Assembly: GCA_963777665.1 (NCBI GenBank)
Contig: CAVZRJ010000012.1
Coordinates: 158,500-222,499, forward strand
Reading direction: 5' to 3'
Origin: Bog-756 sp963777665
GTDB lineage: Bacteria; Actinomycetota; Acidimicrobiia; Acidimicrobiales; RAAP-2
DNA: 64,000 bases
Shown: one piece after another, positions 49,712 to 57,951 of the stretch
Layout: each line of letters begins with the position of its first letter
How positions within the stretch are numbered: the first letter of the stretch is position 1
Made by a program: the position numbers and the translations under genes
Notes under the pieces: generated by a model
What the model was told of the DNA's origin: nothing
Seen by the model: the letters and a program-made list of their open reading frames with translations, nothing else
Database searches by the model: none

Positions 49712-51007
49712 ATGGCATGGGACTTCGAGACGGAGCCAGAGTTCGAGGAACAGCTCGTCTGGATGCGGGCGTTCATCGACCGGGAGCTGATCCCGCTCGA
49801 ACCCATCTTCGACGAGCTGCCCACTGACGAGTGGAACGTGGTCAAGGTGCACCTCCAGGACCAGGTCAAGGCCCAGGGCCTGTGGGGTGCCTTCCTCGAC
49901 CCGGAGCTCGGCGGCGAAGGGCTGGGTCAGCTCAAACTGGCCCTGATGTCTGAGATCATCGGCCGCTGCATGATGTCGATGACGATCTTCGGGGTGCAGG
50001 CACCGGACAGCGGGAACATGGAGCTGCTGGCCCACGGGGCCACCGATGCCCAGAAGGAACGCTGGCTGTGGCCCAACTTGCGGGGCGAGATCTCCAGCGC
50101 CTTCGCCCTGACCGAGCCCTTTCTTGCCGGGGCGGACCCGACCGTCATTGGCACGACCGCAACCAAGGACGGCGACGAGTGGGTGATCGATGGCCACAAG
50201 TGGTTCATCACCAACGCCTCGGTGGCCGACATCGTCCTCGTGTTCGCCGAGACCAACCCCGAAGGCCGGCCCCATCGCCACGCGTCTGTGTTCGTCGTCC
50301 CGACGGGCACGCCCGGCATGGAGGTCGTGCGCGACATCGGCACGATGGCGCACCCTGACCCCGCCTACGGCCGCATCGGTAACCATGCCGAGCTCGTGTT
50401 CCGCGACTGCCGCGTACCAGCCGACCACCTGATCGGGCAGCCCGGTGAGGGGTTCGTCCTCGCACAGCAGCGACTCGGCGGGGGACGCATCCACCACGCC
50501 ATGCGCTGGCTGGGACAGGCGCAGCGGTCGCTCGACATCATGTGCGAGCGGGCCGTGTCGCGGCGCTCCCACGGCCACCTCCTCGGACACCACCAGATGA
50601 TCCAGGACTACATCGCCCTGTCCCACATGGAGATCCAATCGGCCCGGCTGCTGACCTTCGAGACGGCGTGGAAGATGGATAAATTCGGCGCCGCCGCGGT
50701 GCGCGCTGACCTCGGAATGGTCAAGGCCCACGTGTCCAAGGTCGTCCTCGAGGTACTCGATCGCACCATCCAGGTGTGCGGCGCGCTCGGCTACTCGAGC
50801 GACCTCCCGGTCGAGGGGTGGTACCGGTCGACCCGCTTCGGCCCGATCGGCGACGGCCCCGACGAGCTCCACAAGTCGGTCCTCGCCCGCAGCCTTCTCA
50901 AGGGCTATACGCCGGTGGAGGGGTGGCCGACCGAGCACCTCCCGAGTCGCCGCCCGTCCGCCGAACAGAAGTGGGCCGAGCTGCGCACCCTGGCCGGGGT
51001 GTCGTGA
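49712..51007 (+). CDS. Acyl-CoA dehydrogenase (ACAD10/11-like group)
   Basis: 431 residues. Flavin and substrate motifs: SSAFALTEPFLAGADPTVIG, WVIDGHKWFITNASVADIVL, the RIGNHAELVFRDCRVPADHL strand, GRIHHAMRWLGQAQRSLDIM, and the C-terminal TIQVCGALGYSSDLPVEGWY with ARxFRIGDGPDE replaced by RFGPIGDGPDELHKSVLARS. The usual catalytic Glu region is SS-DLPVEGWYRSTR. It is followed without gap by HAD phosphatase and APH kinase genes, the same three modules that are fused in human ACAD10 and paired in bacterial 4-hydroxyacid (levulinate-type) pathways. So it probably acts on a phosphorylated or unusual hydroxyacyl-CoA. Shine-Dalgarno GGAAGGA upstream. Confidence 0.93.
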   Translation: MAWDFETEPEFEEQLVWMRAFIDRELIPLEPIFDELPTDEWNVVKVHLQDQVKAQGLWGAFLDPELGGEGLGQLKLALMSEIIGRCMMSMTIFGVQAPDSGNMELLAHGATDAQKERWLWPNLRGEISSAFALTEPFLAGADPTVIGTTATKDGDEWVIDGHKWFITNASVADIVLVFAETNPEGRPHRHASVFVVPTGTPGMEVVRDIGTMAHPDPAYGRIGNHAELVFRDCRVPADHLIGQPGEGFVLAQQRLGGGRIHHAMRWLGQAQRSLDIMCERAVSRRSHGHLLGHHQMIQDYIALSHMEIQSARLLTFETAWKMDKFGAAAVRADLGMVKAHVSKVVLEVLDRTIQVCGALGYSSDLPVEGWYRSTRFGPIGDGPDELHKSVLARSLLKGYTPVEGWPTEHLPSRRPSAEQKWAELRTLAGVS

Positions 51008-51720
51008 GGGCCGTCCTCTTCGACTTCGCCGGCACCCTGTTCGACGATCGGGCCCTGCGCGACGCGCACCTCCGCCAGCTGCGGTTCGTGGCCCGGGCGG
51101 CCGGCGTCGAAGTCACCGACGGCGAGCTGCGGGCCGCCTACCGCCAGGGCATGGGGGTGGCCTACCGGGCCGTGGCGGTGCAGTCCTCCTACCTGCATCG
51201 CAGCCTGTTCGGCGCCGCTTTTGCGGCCACCGCCGTCGCCCTCGGCGGGACGATCGACGAGGCCACCGCCGACGAAGCCGTCGATCGCCAGTACCGGGCC
51301 ACCATCGAAGAGGCCGTGCTGCGACCCGACTGCCTGGAGACGCTGGCCACCCTGCAGCGGTCGTCGATCCATGTGCAGATCGTGTCGAACATCGACGACG
51401 AGCAGTTCGAGCCCATGCTCGAACGCCTCGACCTGGTCCGCGTGATCGATGCATGGACGAGCTCGGAGCAGGCCGACTCCTGCAAGCCGGACCCGGCCAT
51501 CTACCGTCTGGCGATCACCAAGGCGGGCGTAATGCCGGAACAGGCGCTCTTCGTGGGCGACAGCATCCGCCACGACGTCGAGGGGCCGGCCGTGCTCGGC
51601 ATCCGCACGGCGTGGCTGGCACGTCGGGACGGTGCCGACCCCGGCAGTGCCCGCCCCGACGGCGTGATCACTTCATTGGCGGATGTGCTCGACCTCGCCG
51701 GAGTGGGTCTGGTCCGATGA
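51004..51720 (+). CDS. HAD-superfamily hydrolase (ACAD10 N-domain-like)
   Basis: 238 residues. HAD motif I AVLFDFAGTLFDDRALRDAH has the nucleophile Asp but FAG where many have DxDGT (Asp-Phe-Ala), so the acid/base Asp is replaced by Ala; motif II is VQIVSNIDDEQFEPMLERL, motif III Lys in ADSCKPDPAIYRLAITKAGV, motif IV FVGDSIRHDVEGPAVLGIRT. The missing second Asp matters: phosphatase activity may be weak or different. GTG overlaps the dehydrogenase stop (GTGA) and its TGA overlaps the kinase ATG (ATGA). The tight overlap supports a complex or shared pathway with the two partners. Confidence 0.9.
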   Translation: MRAVLFDFAGTLFDDRALRDAHLRQLRFVARAAGVEVTDGELRAAYRQGMGVAYRAVAVQSSYLHRSLFGAAFAATAVALGGTIDEATADEAVDRQYRATIEEAVLRPDCLETLATLQRSSIHVQIVSNIDDEQFEPMLERLDLVRVIDAWTSSEQADSCKPDPAIYRLAITKAGVMPEQALFVGDSIRHDVEGPAVLGIRTAWLARRDGADPGSARPDGVITSLADVLDLAGVGLVR

Positions 51721-52736
51721 CAGAGGAGCGCCTGGAGGCCTACCTCGACGATGCCCTGGGCAACCGGATCCCGCTCCGGGTCACCCCGATGGTCGGAGGA
51801 GGCTCCTGCGAGGTCTTCGCCGTCGACCGCGGGTCCGACCGGTGGGTGCTGCGACGGGCGCCGAAGCACGCCAGCTCCTCCACGGCCCACGACGTCCTGC
51901 GCGAGTTTCGCATCCTCGACGCCATCAAGGACACGTCGGTGCCCATCGCCCGACCCGTGGTCGCCTGTGGCGACCCGGAAGTATTCGGTGCGCCGTTCTA
52001 CGTCATGGACCGCATCGAAGGGAAGCCCATCCTGAAGGCCGTTCCTGAAGCATGGGCGGCGGCACCCGAGTCACAGGGCCGGGCGCTCGAGGAGCTCGTC
52101 GACGCCCTCGTGGCCATCCACGCGGTCGATTGGCACGCCTGCGGCCTGGGTGACCTGGCCCACGGCGACGACTACCTGGCGCGCCAACTCACCCGGTGGC
52201 TCACCCAGCTCGACTCCTACGGCGGTCGGGACCTCCAGACCGCCCACAACGTGGCCGACTGGCTGGGGGCGCACCGGCCCGCCGCCCAGCCGAGCGCCCT
52301 GTGCCACGGCGACTACAAGCTCGACAACGTACTGTTCGCGCCGGAGTCGCCCCCCCGGCTACTGGCCGTTGTGGACTGGGAGATGGCGGGCATCGGCGAC
52401 CCGATCGTCGACCTGGCGTGGGCGCTCATCTTCCACCCGGGGCCCGAGGGGACCCTGCGTCTGGGCATGGCCAATGAGCCGAGGTTCGACGTGGCTCACC
52501 TCCCCGACCGGCGCACGCTGTGCGAGCGTTACGCGGCAGGCTCGGGCCGCGACGTCACGGCACTCGCCTGGTACGACGTGTTCGCCCGATGGAAGCTGGC
52601 CCTCGTGCTCGAGGGCAGCTACGCCAAGTTCCAGCGCGGCCTGTCCGACAAGCCGGTCCACGAGCACTTCGGCGCCCAGGTCGACCTCTTGCTCGCCAGT
52701 GCCGGCACCATCATCGACCGAGGAGGAGCGACATGA
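51717..52736 (+). CDS. APH-family phosphotransferase (ACAD10/LvaA-like kinase)
   Basis: 339 residues. VGGGSCEVFAVDRGSDRWVL, KHASSSTAHDVLREFRILDA, FYVMDRIEGKPILK, then Brenner motif ALCHGDYKLDNVLFA with the catalytic Asp and Asn, and LAVVDWEMAGIGDPIVDLAW with the metal Asp. The sequence is of the acyl-CoA-dehydrogenase-associated kinase type, closer to ACAD10/11 and LvaA than to antibiotic kinases. By analogy it would phosphorylate the hydroxyl of a hydroxyacyl-CoA so the next enzyme can eliminate phosphate. Followed by GAGGAGGAG and the quinone oxidoreductase gene at a 4-base overlap. Confidence 0.92.
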   Translation: MTEERLEAYLDDALGNRIPLRVTPMVGGGSCEVFAVDRGSDRWVLRRAPKHASSSTAHDVLREFRILDAIKDTSVPIARPVVACGDPEVFGAPFYVMDRIEGKPILKAVPEAWAAAPESQGRALEELVDALVAIHAVDWHACGLGDLAHGDDYLARQLTRWLTQLDSYGGRDLQTAHNVADWLGAHRPAAQPSALCHGDYKLDNVLFAPESPPRLLAVVDWEMAGIGDPIVDLAWALIFHPGPEGTLRLGMANEPRFDVAHLPDRRTLCERYAAGSGRDVTALAWYDVFARWKLALVLEGSYAKFQRGLSDKPVHEHFGAQVDLLLASAGTIIDRGGAT

Positions 52737-53722
52737 CCCAGAGGATGCAGGCCTGGCAGGTGACCGGCACGGGCGAGCCGGCCGACGTGCTCCACCTGGT
52801 CGACGTCGACGTACCCGAGCCGGGGCCCGGGCAGGCGCGGATCCGGGTGACCGCCGCCGGCATCGGCCTGCCCGACGTGCTCATGTGTCGGGGCACCTAC
52901 CCGCTGACGCCCCCGCTCCCGTTCACCCCTGGGCAGGAGGCGACCGGCACCGTTACCGCGGTGGGCGATGGGGTGGACCTGGCGATCGGTGCGCCGGTCA
53001 TGGGCGTGACCGTGTTCTACGAGGGGAGCGGCTCGTTCGCCGAGGAGTGCCTGGTACTTGCAGAGTCGGCCTTCGCTGTTCCCCCCGGCCTGGCCGACGC
53101 CGAGGCTGCCGGATTCTGGATCCCGCACCTCACCGGGTGGATCGGGCTCGTCGACCGCGGTCGGATCGTCCCCGGCGACTGGTTGGCCGTGCTGGGGGCC
53201 GCCGGCGGGAGCGGTGCTGCCGCGGTGCAGCTCGGGTGCGCCCTCGGGGCCCGGGTCATCGCAGTGGTGAGCGACGAGGAGCGGGCCGAATTCTGCCGGT
53301 CGCTGGGTGCGGGGGCGACCGTGATCCACCGGGACGGGCCGATCGCACCGGCACTGCGGGAGCTGACCGGCGGGCGAGGCGTCGACCTGGTCTACGACCC
53401 GGTCGGAGGGTCACTGGCCGAGGACGCTGCCGGCGCACTGGCCCGCAACGGGCGCCTGCTGTCTGTCGGGTTCGCCAGCGGGGAGTGGCCGAGTCTGTCC
53501 ACCATGCAGTTGGTCATGACCAACACCTCGCTCCTGGGCGTATTCGCCGGCGGCTACAGCCGCGTGGAGCTCGAGGACATCCATGCCGGCCTGGCCGGCC
53601 TGGTCGCCGACAGCCGACTGCGCAACGCCGTCACCGCAAAGATCCCGTTCGACGGACTGGCGGCGGCCGCACAGTCCATGGCCGAGCGCAACGTGGTCGG
53701 CAAGCTCGTGATGGTGCTGTGA
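52733..53722 (+). CDS. Medium-chain zinc-free oxidoreductase (quinone oxidoreductase-like)
   Basis: 329 residues. MDR fold: VDVPEPGPGQARIRVTAAGI, VLMCRGTYPLTPPLPFTPGQ, GQEATGTVTAVGDGVDLAIG, then the cofactor domain WLAVLGAAGGSGAAAVQLGC, GARVIAVVSDEERAEFCRSL, GVDLVYDPVGGSLAEDAAGA, LLSVGFASGEWPSLS. No zinc-ligand Cys set is present. This group reduces enones or quinones with NADPH. ATG 52733 overlaps the kinase stop. In the operon it would handle an unsaturated acyl intermediate or act in redox balance. Confidence 0.92.
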   Translation: MTQRMQAWQVTGTGEPADVLHLVDVDVPEPGPGQARIRVTAAGIGLPDVLMCRGTYPLTPPLPFTPGQEATGTVTAVGDGVDLAIGAPVMGVTVFYEGSGSFAEECLVLAESAFAVPPGLADAEAAGFWIPHLTGWIGLVDRGRIVPGDWLAVLGAAGGSGAAAVQLGCALGARVIAVVSDEERAEFCRSLGAGATVIHRDGPIAPALRELTGGRGVDLVYDPVGGSLAEDAAGALARNGRLLSVGFASGEWPSLSTMQLVMTNTSLLGVFAGGYSRVELEDIHAGLAGLVADSRLRNAVTAKIPFDGLAAAAQSMAERNVVGKLVMVL

Positions 53723-53726
53723 CCCC

Positions 53727-54341
53727 ATGACCAAGGCACCCGACTTCGACCTCGACGCCGAGGAGATCGTGACCGCGGCGGTCGAGATCTTCGAGGAGTC
53801 CGGACTCGACGCCGTCAGCATGCGTAGCGTGTCGGCACGCCTCGGCGTGTCCCCGGTCCCCCTCTACAGCCGGATCGGGAACAAGGAGGCGCTCGTCGAT
53901 GCAATCGCCAACCGGCTGCTCGTCGACCTTGCGCCACCCAACGCCGCCGGCGAGCCGTGGGACCGGTACGCGGTGCGGTGGGCACGCGAGCTCCGGACCC
54001 GCCTCCGAAATGCCCGCGACAGCCGGCTCATCCTGAGTGCGGGACGCGAGGCGTACGTCGAGGCGTCGCGTCCCCTGGTCGAGGCCATGCGGGCCGACGG
54101 GATGGCGGCCGACGCCGCCGTGCAGGCGTGCCGGCTCCTCATGTGGGCGACTGTCGGCTTCGGCGCGGTCGAGTCCGGCGTGGAGCCACCACCCCGGGGC
54201 CGGCGCCGGACCCGCCCCGGCGGCGACCCTGGGGGCGTCGACGCCGCCGAGACCGACACGCTCTTCGATCTCCACATTCGCTACATCGTCGACGGCATCA
54301 CGAGTTCCGGCAGAACCAGTCGAACGACAGTGGACCGATGA
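53727..54341 (+). CDS. TetR family regulator of the catabolic operon
   Basis: 204 residues. HTH: EEIVTAAVEIFEESGLDAVS, MRSVSARLGVSPVPLYSRIG, NKEALVDAIANRLL. C-terminal domain: WARELRTRLRNARDSRLILS, EAMRADGMAADAAVQACRLL, MWATVGFGAVESGVEPPPRG, RRRTRPGGDPGGVDAAETDT, then FDLHIRYIVDGITS. The central Pro/Arg/Gly stretch is an unusual loop. It starts four bases after the oxidoreductase stop and its end overlaps the next SDR, so it lies inside the operon it probably controls. The 15-bp palindrome at 49675 is the best candidate operator. Confidence 0.9.
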   Translation: MTKAPDFDLDAEEIVTAAVEIFEESGLDAVSMRSVSARLGVSPVPLYSRIGNKEALVDAIANRLLVDLAPPNAAGEPWDRYAVRWARELRTRLRNARDSRLILSAGREAYVEASRPLVEAMRADGMAADAAVQACRLLMWATVGFGAVESGVEPPPRGRRRTRPGGDPGGVDAAETDTLFDLHIRYIVDGITSSGRTSRTTVDR

Positions 54342-55087
54342 CGATTCCCAGTTTGGATGCCAACGACAAGGTCGTGGTCGTCACCGGAGGGAGCAAGGGA
54401 CTCGGACGGGCCATGGCGCTGGGGTTCGCCGAAGCGGGTGCCGATGTCGTCGTCGCCAGCCGCAAGCTCGATCGTTGCGAGGAAGTTGCCGCCGAGGTTC
54501 GAGTCTTTGGGCAAAAGGCACTAGCAGTGAGGTGTCACGTCGGAGACTGGGACGACTGCGCTGGCCTCGTCGAGACCACCGTCGCCGCCTTCGGCCGGAT
54601 CGATGTGCTGGTGAACAACGCCGGCATCGCTCCGGTGCCACCGTCGCTGCTAGAAGTGAGCGCCGAGCTCTTCGACAAAACCATCGCCGTCAACCTCAAG
54701 GGTCCGCTTCGCCTGACGGCGCTCGTCGCTAAACAGATGACGGCTGGAGGCTCGATCATCAACATCAGCTCCAAGGCGTCGCTTCACCCCACGGCGTCCA
54801 CCGCGGTCTACGCCGCCGCCAAGGCCGGACTGAACGCGCTCACCAAGGCGGCGGCCAACGAGTTCGGCCCGAAGGGCATCCGTGTCAATGCCATCGTGTG
54901 CGGCACCTTTCACACGGACAGTCTCCACGCCTCGCTTCCAACCCCGGAGTTGCAGGCGCAGATGGCCGGCCGCGTAGCCCTGGGCCGGATCGCCTCCGCC
55001 GAGGAGATCGTCGGCACAGCGCTCTTTCTGGCCAGTGACGCCTCGTCCTACCTGACCGGAGAGCTCATCCTCCTCGACGGCGGCTGA
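54338..55087 (+). CDS. Short-chain dehydrogenase/reductase
   Basis: 249 residues. KVVVVTGGSKGLGRAMALGF, the SRKLDR loop after strand 2 (Arg-Lys pair, NADP preference), VLVNNAGIAPVPPSLLEVS, catalytic Ser in SIINISSKASLHPTAST and YAAAKAGLNALTKAAANEFG, then RVNAIVCGTFHTDSLHASLP and the C-terminal GTALFLASDASSYLTGELIL with LDGG. Full-length FabG-type fold. ATG 54338 overlaps the TetR stop. Likely 3-hydroxyacyl-CoA or ketone reductase step; the second SDR of the operon, at the opposite end from the divergent one at 48810. Confidence 0.94.
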   Translation: MTIPSLDANDKVVVVTGGSKGLGRAMALGFAEAGADVVVASRKLDRCEEVAAEVRVFGQKALAVRCHVGDWDDCAGLVETTVAAFGRIDVLVNNAGIAPVPPSLLEVSAELFDKTIAVNLKGPLRLTALVAKQMTAGGSIINISSKASLHPTASTAVYAAAKAGLNALTKAAANEFGPKGIRVNAIVCGTFHTDSLHASLPTPELQAQMAGRVALGRIASAEEIVGTALFLASDASSYLTGELILLDGG

Positions 55088-55106
55088 AGGGGTCTCTACG
55101 AAACCT

Positions 55107-55135
55107 CGACCGGTTCAGAAGTCCTGAACGGGTCG
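55107..55135 (+). terminator. Hairpin after the catabolic operon
   Basis: CGACCGGTTCAG, 5-base loop AAGTC, CTGAACGGGTCG: 12-bp stem with one mismatch, 19 bases after the SDR stop. Likely terminator. The rest of 55136-55446 shows no gene. Confidence 0.65.
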
Positions 55136-55446
55136 GGACCCCGCTCTCATCGGAGCGATGCGGTGCCGGCTATCGAGGAGTGCGGAAGCAGCAACGGTTG
55201 CAAGCATTGCCACCTGAAAGCTCTCAGCGCCCCTTCAGATCGGCCGCGCGGTACGAGGCCGGCTTCAGGCCGAAAACTCCCAGCTCAGGGCACCGATAGG
55301 CTAGTCTCGTGCGGGTAGCGGACGATGTCGCCCGCCGGTGCTGCGACTCTGTCGAAGTGCTCGCGGTAGCAAGCGACCTGTCAGCTGAGCCCATGGTTTC
55401 GCGACGCGTAACCGGCAGCGTAGGGGCCGGTCTGGGCCACAGGTGG

Positions 55447-55815
55447 TCAGCTCCCATAGGGCCGCTTGAGTACCTCCATGTTGTGGCCGGAGGGATCTTC
55501 AAAAGAGAAGCCGCGTCCGTGATCGTTGATTCGGTTCTCCTGCTGGTGTCCGGGATCAGCCCAATACGTGAGGCCACGGTCTGTGACCCGAGAGAAGATG
55601 GCATCAAACTCCTCTTCGGTGACGAGGAAGGCGTAATGATGAGGCTCCAGAGCGCCTCGGTCGTCGTAGTCGAGACCGACGCCATTGGCCGTCTCGAGGC
55701 ACAAGAACGGCCCGAACGGCTTCGGGGAATCGAGCCCAAGGATTTCGGCAAGGAAGGTAGCGGACGCCTCCTTGTCTTGAACGGGAACGATGGTGTGGTT
55801 GAGCTGAACTGCCAT
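55447..55815 (-). CDS. VOC-family (glyoxalase/bleomycin-resistance fold) protein
   Basis: 122 residues. VQLNHTIVPVQDKEASATFL, AEILGLDSPKPFGPFLCLET, ANGVGLDYDDRGALEPHHYA, FLVTEEEFDAIFSRVTDRGL, and GRGFSFEDPSGHNMEVLKRP. The paired His and Glu of the VOC metal site are at NHTIVP, PHHYAF and NMEVLK. Such proteins include dioxygenases, lyases and resistance proteins; the substrate is not known. ATG 55815 is preceded by GGGAGG. It stands alone, divergent from the DUF3048 gene. Confidence 0.88.
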   Translation of the reverse strand: MAVQLNHTIVPVQDKEASATFLAEILGLDSPKPFGPFLCLETANGVGLDYDDRGALEPHHYAFLVTEEEFDAIFSRVTDRGLTYWADPGHQQENRINDHGRGFSFEDPSGHNMEVLKRPYGS

Positions 55816-55932
55816 GGCGCCTCCCAATTAGATGCCAACATCCATTATCGGACCCGTGGGGTTGGGAGCGCTCGTCCAGGGCAGCCTCGGCTCGGCTCGC
55901 TCGGCCACGCTCCGACCTGGGAATGGACACGG

Positions 55933-55938
55933 TAGCGT
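55933..55938 (+). promoter_or_regulatory. -10 box TAGCGT upstream of the DUF3048 gene
   Basis: TAGCGT eight bases before ATG 55947; fits a leaderless start. Confidence 0.35.
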
Positions 55939-55946
55939 CGGCCCCG

Positions 55947-57059
55947 ATGAGCGATGGGTCAACGCCTCCGAAGGCAGGCAAGGGCGAGGAGGGCAGCCCG
56001 GCCATCCTCTCCCGACGAGACGTGCGCCGAGGGGCGGGCGGTCGTCACCGGGCCTGGTGGCTGGCGCTCGCCGGGGTGGGTGTGGCGGCGGTAGGCGTGG
56101 CCGCTGCCGTCCTGCTGACTCGGGGCGGCACGGTATCCGGGTCGACCTGTCCATTGACCGGGGAGTCGGCCCCGGGAGGAGTGGTACCGGCCCGGCCCGC
56201 ACTGGCCATCAAGATCGGTAACTACCCCGGCGACCGGCCCTCGGAGGGGCTCAACCAGGCCGACATCGTCTTCGAGGAGCCGGTCGAGGGGGCCATCACC
56301 CGTCTGGTGGCCGTCTTCCAGTGCCAGTCGCCGGCCTTGGTCGGTGACGTCCGCTCCGCCCGCGAGCCCGACATCGGCATCCTCTCCCAACTCTCCGACC
56401 CGATCTTCGCTCACGCCGGGGGCATCGACCCGGTGCTGGCCCTGCTGGCCGATGCCCCCCTCATCGACGAGAACGTCCTCGGCGGCGCGTCGGCGGCAAC
56501 CGTCGTCCACCCAACCGGCCGGTACGCCCCGTACTCCACCTTCGTCGAACCACACGCCCTGTGGGCCCTCGATCCCTCCAACGACACGCCCCCCGCCCCC
56601 CTCTTCACCTACGCCACCGGGCTGCCGAAGGAAGCGGTGCCCGGATCGGGCTCCGGTGTGCACATCCCGTTCTCCTCCTCGTCGGACGTGACCTGGCAGT
56701 GGGACCCGTCCGCCGGCCGCTACCTCCGCGACTACTCGGGTACCCCGGACGTACTGGTCGACGGCACGCAGACCTCGTCGGTCAACGTGGTGGCCATGAC
56801 CGTCCAGACCGTCACCGGGCCGTGGGTGGAGAACAGCCAGGGGGCCCAAGAGGTGGAGGTGGTCGCCACCGGCTCCGGACCGGTGGTGGTCATGGAGGGC
56901 GGGGCGGCCATCACCGGGACGTGGAGCCGATCCAGTCTCACCCAGCCGGCCACGCTGACCGCGTCGGACGGTACTCCCATCACCCTGCAGCCCGGCAACA
57001 CCTGGGAGGAGTTGGTACCTCGTGGAGTCCCGGTGACGACCACGGCCTCAGGACCGTAG
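55947..57059 (+). CDS. Anchored DUF3048 (YerB-like) protein
   Basis: 370 residues. A 40-residue basic cytoplasmic start, one membrane segment WWLALAGVGVAAVGVAAAVL, then the DUF3048 domain: PLTGESAPGGVVPARPALAI, KIGNYPGDRPSEGLNQADIV, FEEPVEGAITRLVAVFQCQS, VGDVRSAREPDIGILSQLSD, FAHAGGIDPVLALL, and a C-terminal DUF3048_C domain WQWDPSAGRYLRDYSGTPDV, VNVVAMTVQTVTGPWV, PITLQPGNTWEELVPRG. Members are cell-wall-associated with unknown activity. ATG 55947 or the in-frame ATG 55923 may be used; the -10 box favours 55947. Faces the VOC gene divergently. Confidence 0.9.
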   Translation: MSDGSTPPKAGKGEEGSPAILSRRDVRRGAGGRHRAWWLALAGVGVAAVGVAAAVLLTRGGTVSGSTCPLTGESAPGGVVPARPALAIKIGNYPGDRPSEGLNQADIVFEEPVEGAITRLVAVFQCQSPALVGDVRSAREPDIGILSQLSDPIFAHAGGIDPVLALLADAPLIDENVLGGASAATVVHPTGRYAPYSTFVEPHALWALDPSNDTPPAPLFTYATGLPKEAVPGSGSGVHIPFSSSSDVTWQWDPSAGRYLRDYSGTPDVLVDGTQTSSVNVVAMTVQTVTGPWVENSQGAQEVEVVATGSGPVVVMEGGAAITGTWSRSSLTQPATLTASDGTPITLQPGNTWEELVPRGVPVTTTASGP

Positions 57060-57259
57060 CCCGATCACGCTCTCACTGGCAGCGTGGCGTCGGCCGCCGT
57101 CAACTGAACCGAGGAATGGGAATTGGGTGTGCGGCCGGCTCTCTCCGGCCGCACTCGGATGGCTTCGACTGCCCCGTCCTTGGTCTTGCCGGCGCCGGAC
57201 GCTCGACTGCTGATGGTGGCTCGAGCCTCTCGGATGTTCGGCACCGAGTGGCGGTGCAG

Positions 57260-57265
57260 TAGGTT
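57260..57265 (+). promoter_or_regulatory. -10 box TAGGTT before the alpha/beta hydrolase gene
   Basis: TAGGTT eight bases before ATG 57274, consistent with a leaderless transcript. Confidence 0.35.
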
Positions 57266-57273
57266 CGGCGACC

Positions 57274-57951
57274 ATGCCGCCGTCCCCGGGTCCTCTTGTG
57301 CTCCTCCACGGGTTCGGATCGACCTTCGATCACAACTGGGTGCAGACCGGGTGGGTGGACATCCTGGCCGATGTCGACTGCACCGTGCCGGTGATCGACC
57401 TGCCCGGTCACGGGAGCTCCGACCGGTCGACCGATCCAACGGCCTACGGATCGGTCGAGGAGGATGTCGCCTCGGTCCTGCCGGAGCGGACGTCGGCCGT
57501 CGGGTTCTCGGCTGGCGCCCAGATCCTGCTCCGCATCGCGGTCGCCCACCCTCGGCGGTTCGACCGGCTCGTCCTGCTCGGCGTGGGCGACAACGTGTTC
57601 GACGAGTCGGACAATTCGTCGATCGTCGAGGCGTTGGCGTCCGGCGCCGAGCCGGAGAACGTCCAGGCCCGGGTGTTCACCCGGCTTGCCGCATCGACCG
57701 GCAACGACCCGACAGTGCTCGCCGCCTTCCTCCGTCGCACATCTCCCCGGCTCTCACCGGAGGACCTCGGCGTGGTGACGTGCCCGGTCCTCGTCGTGCT
57801 CGGCCAGGAGGACTTCGTGCCGTCAGCCGAACGCCTGGTCGAGGCCCTGCCGTTGGCCACCCTGGTTCTGGTACCGGGCGTGGACCACTTCGCCACGCCG
57901 TCCGACTTCGGCGTCATCGAGGCCACCATGCGGTTCCTCGGCCTGGGGTGA
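57274..57951 (+). CDS. Alpha/beta-fold hydrolase
   Basis: 225 residues. Oxyanion motif PLVLLHGFGSTFDHNW, the VPVIDLPGHGSSDRS turn, nucleophile Ser in SAVGFSAGAQILLRIAVAHP, acid Asp in VLVVLGQEDFVPSAERLVEA, and His in LVLVPGVDHFATPSDFGVI. Lid region is short (SIVEALASGAEPENVQARVF). Typical small intracellular esterase or lactonase; substrate unknown. Its last 40 codons overlap the opposite-strand membrane protein gene, which may really end earlier. Confidence 0.9.
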   Translation: MPPSPGPLVLLHGFGSTFDHNWVQTGWVDILADVDCTVPVIDLPGHGSSDRSTDPTAYGSVEEDVASVLPERTSAVGFSAGAQILLRIAVAHPRRFDRLVLLGVGDNVFDESDNSSIVEALASGAEPENVQARVFTRLAASTGNDPTVLAAFLRRTSPRLSPEDLGVVTCPVLVVLGQEDFVPSAERLVEALPLATLVLVPGVDHFATPSDFGVIEATMRFLGLG

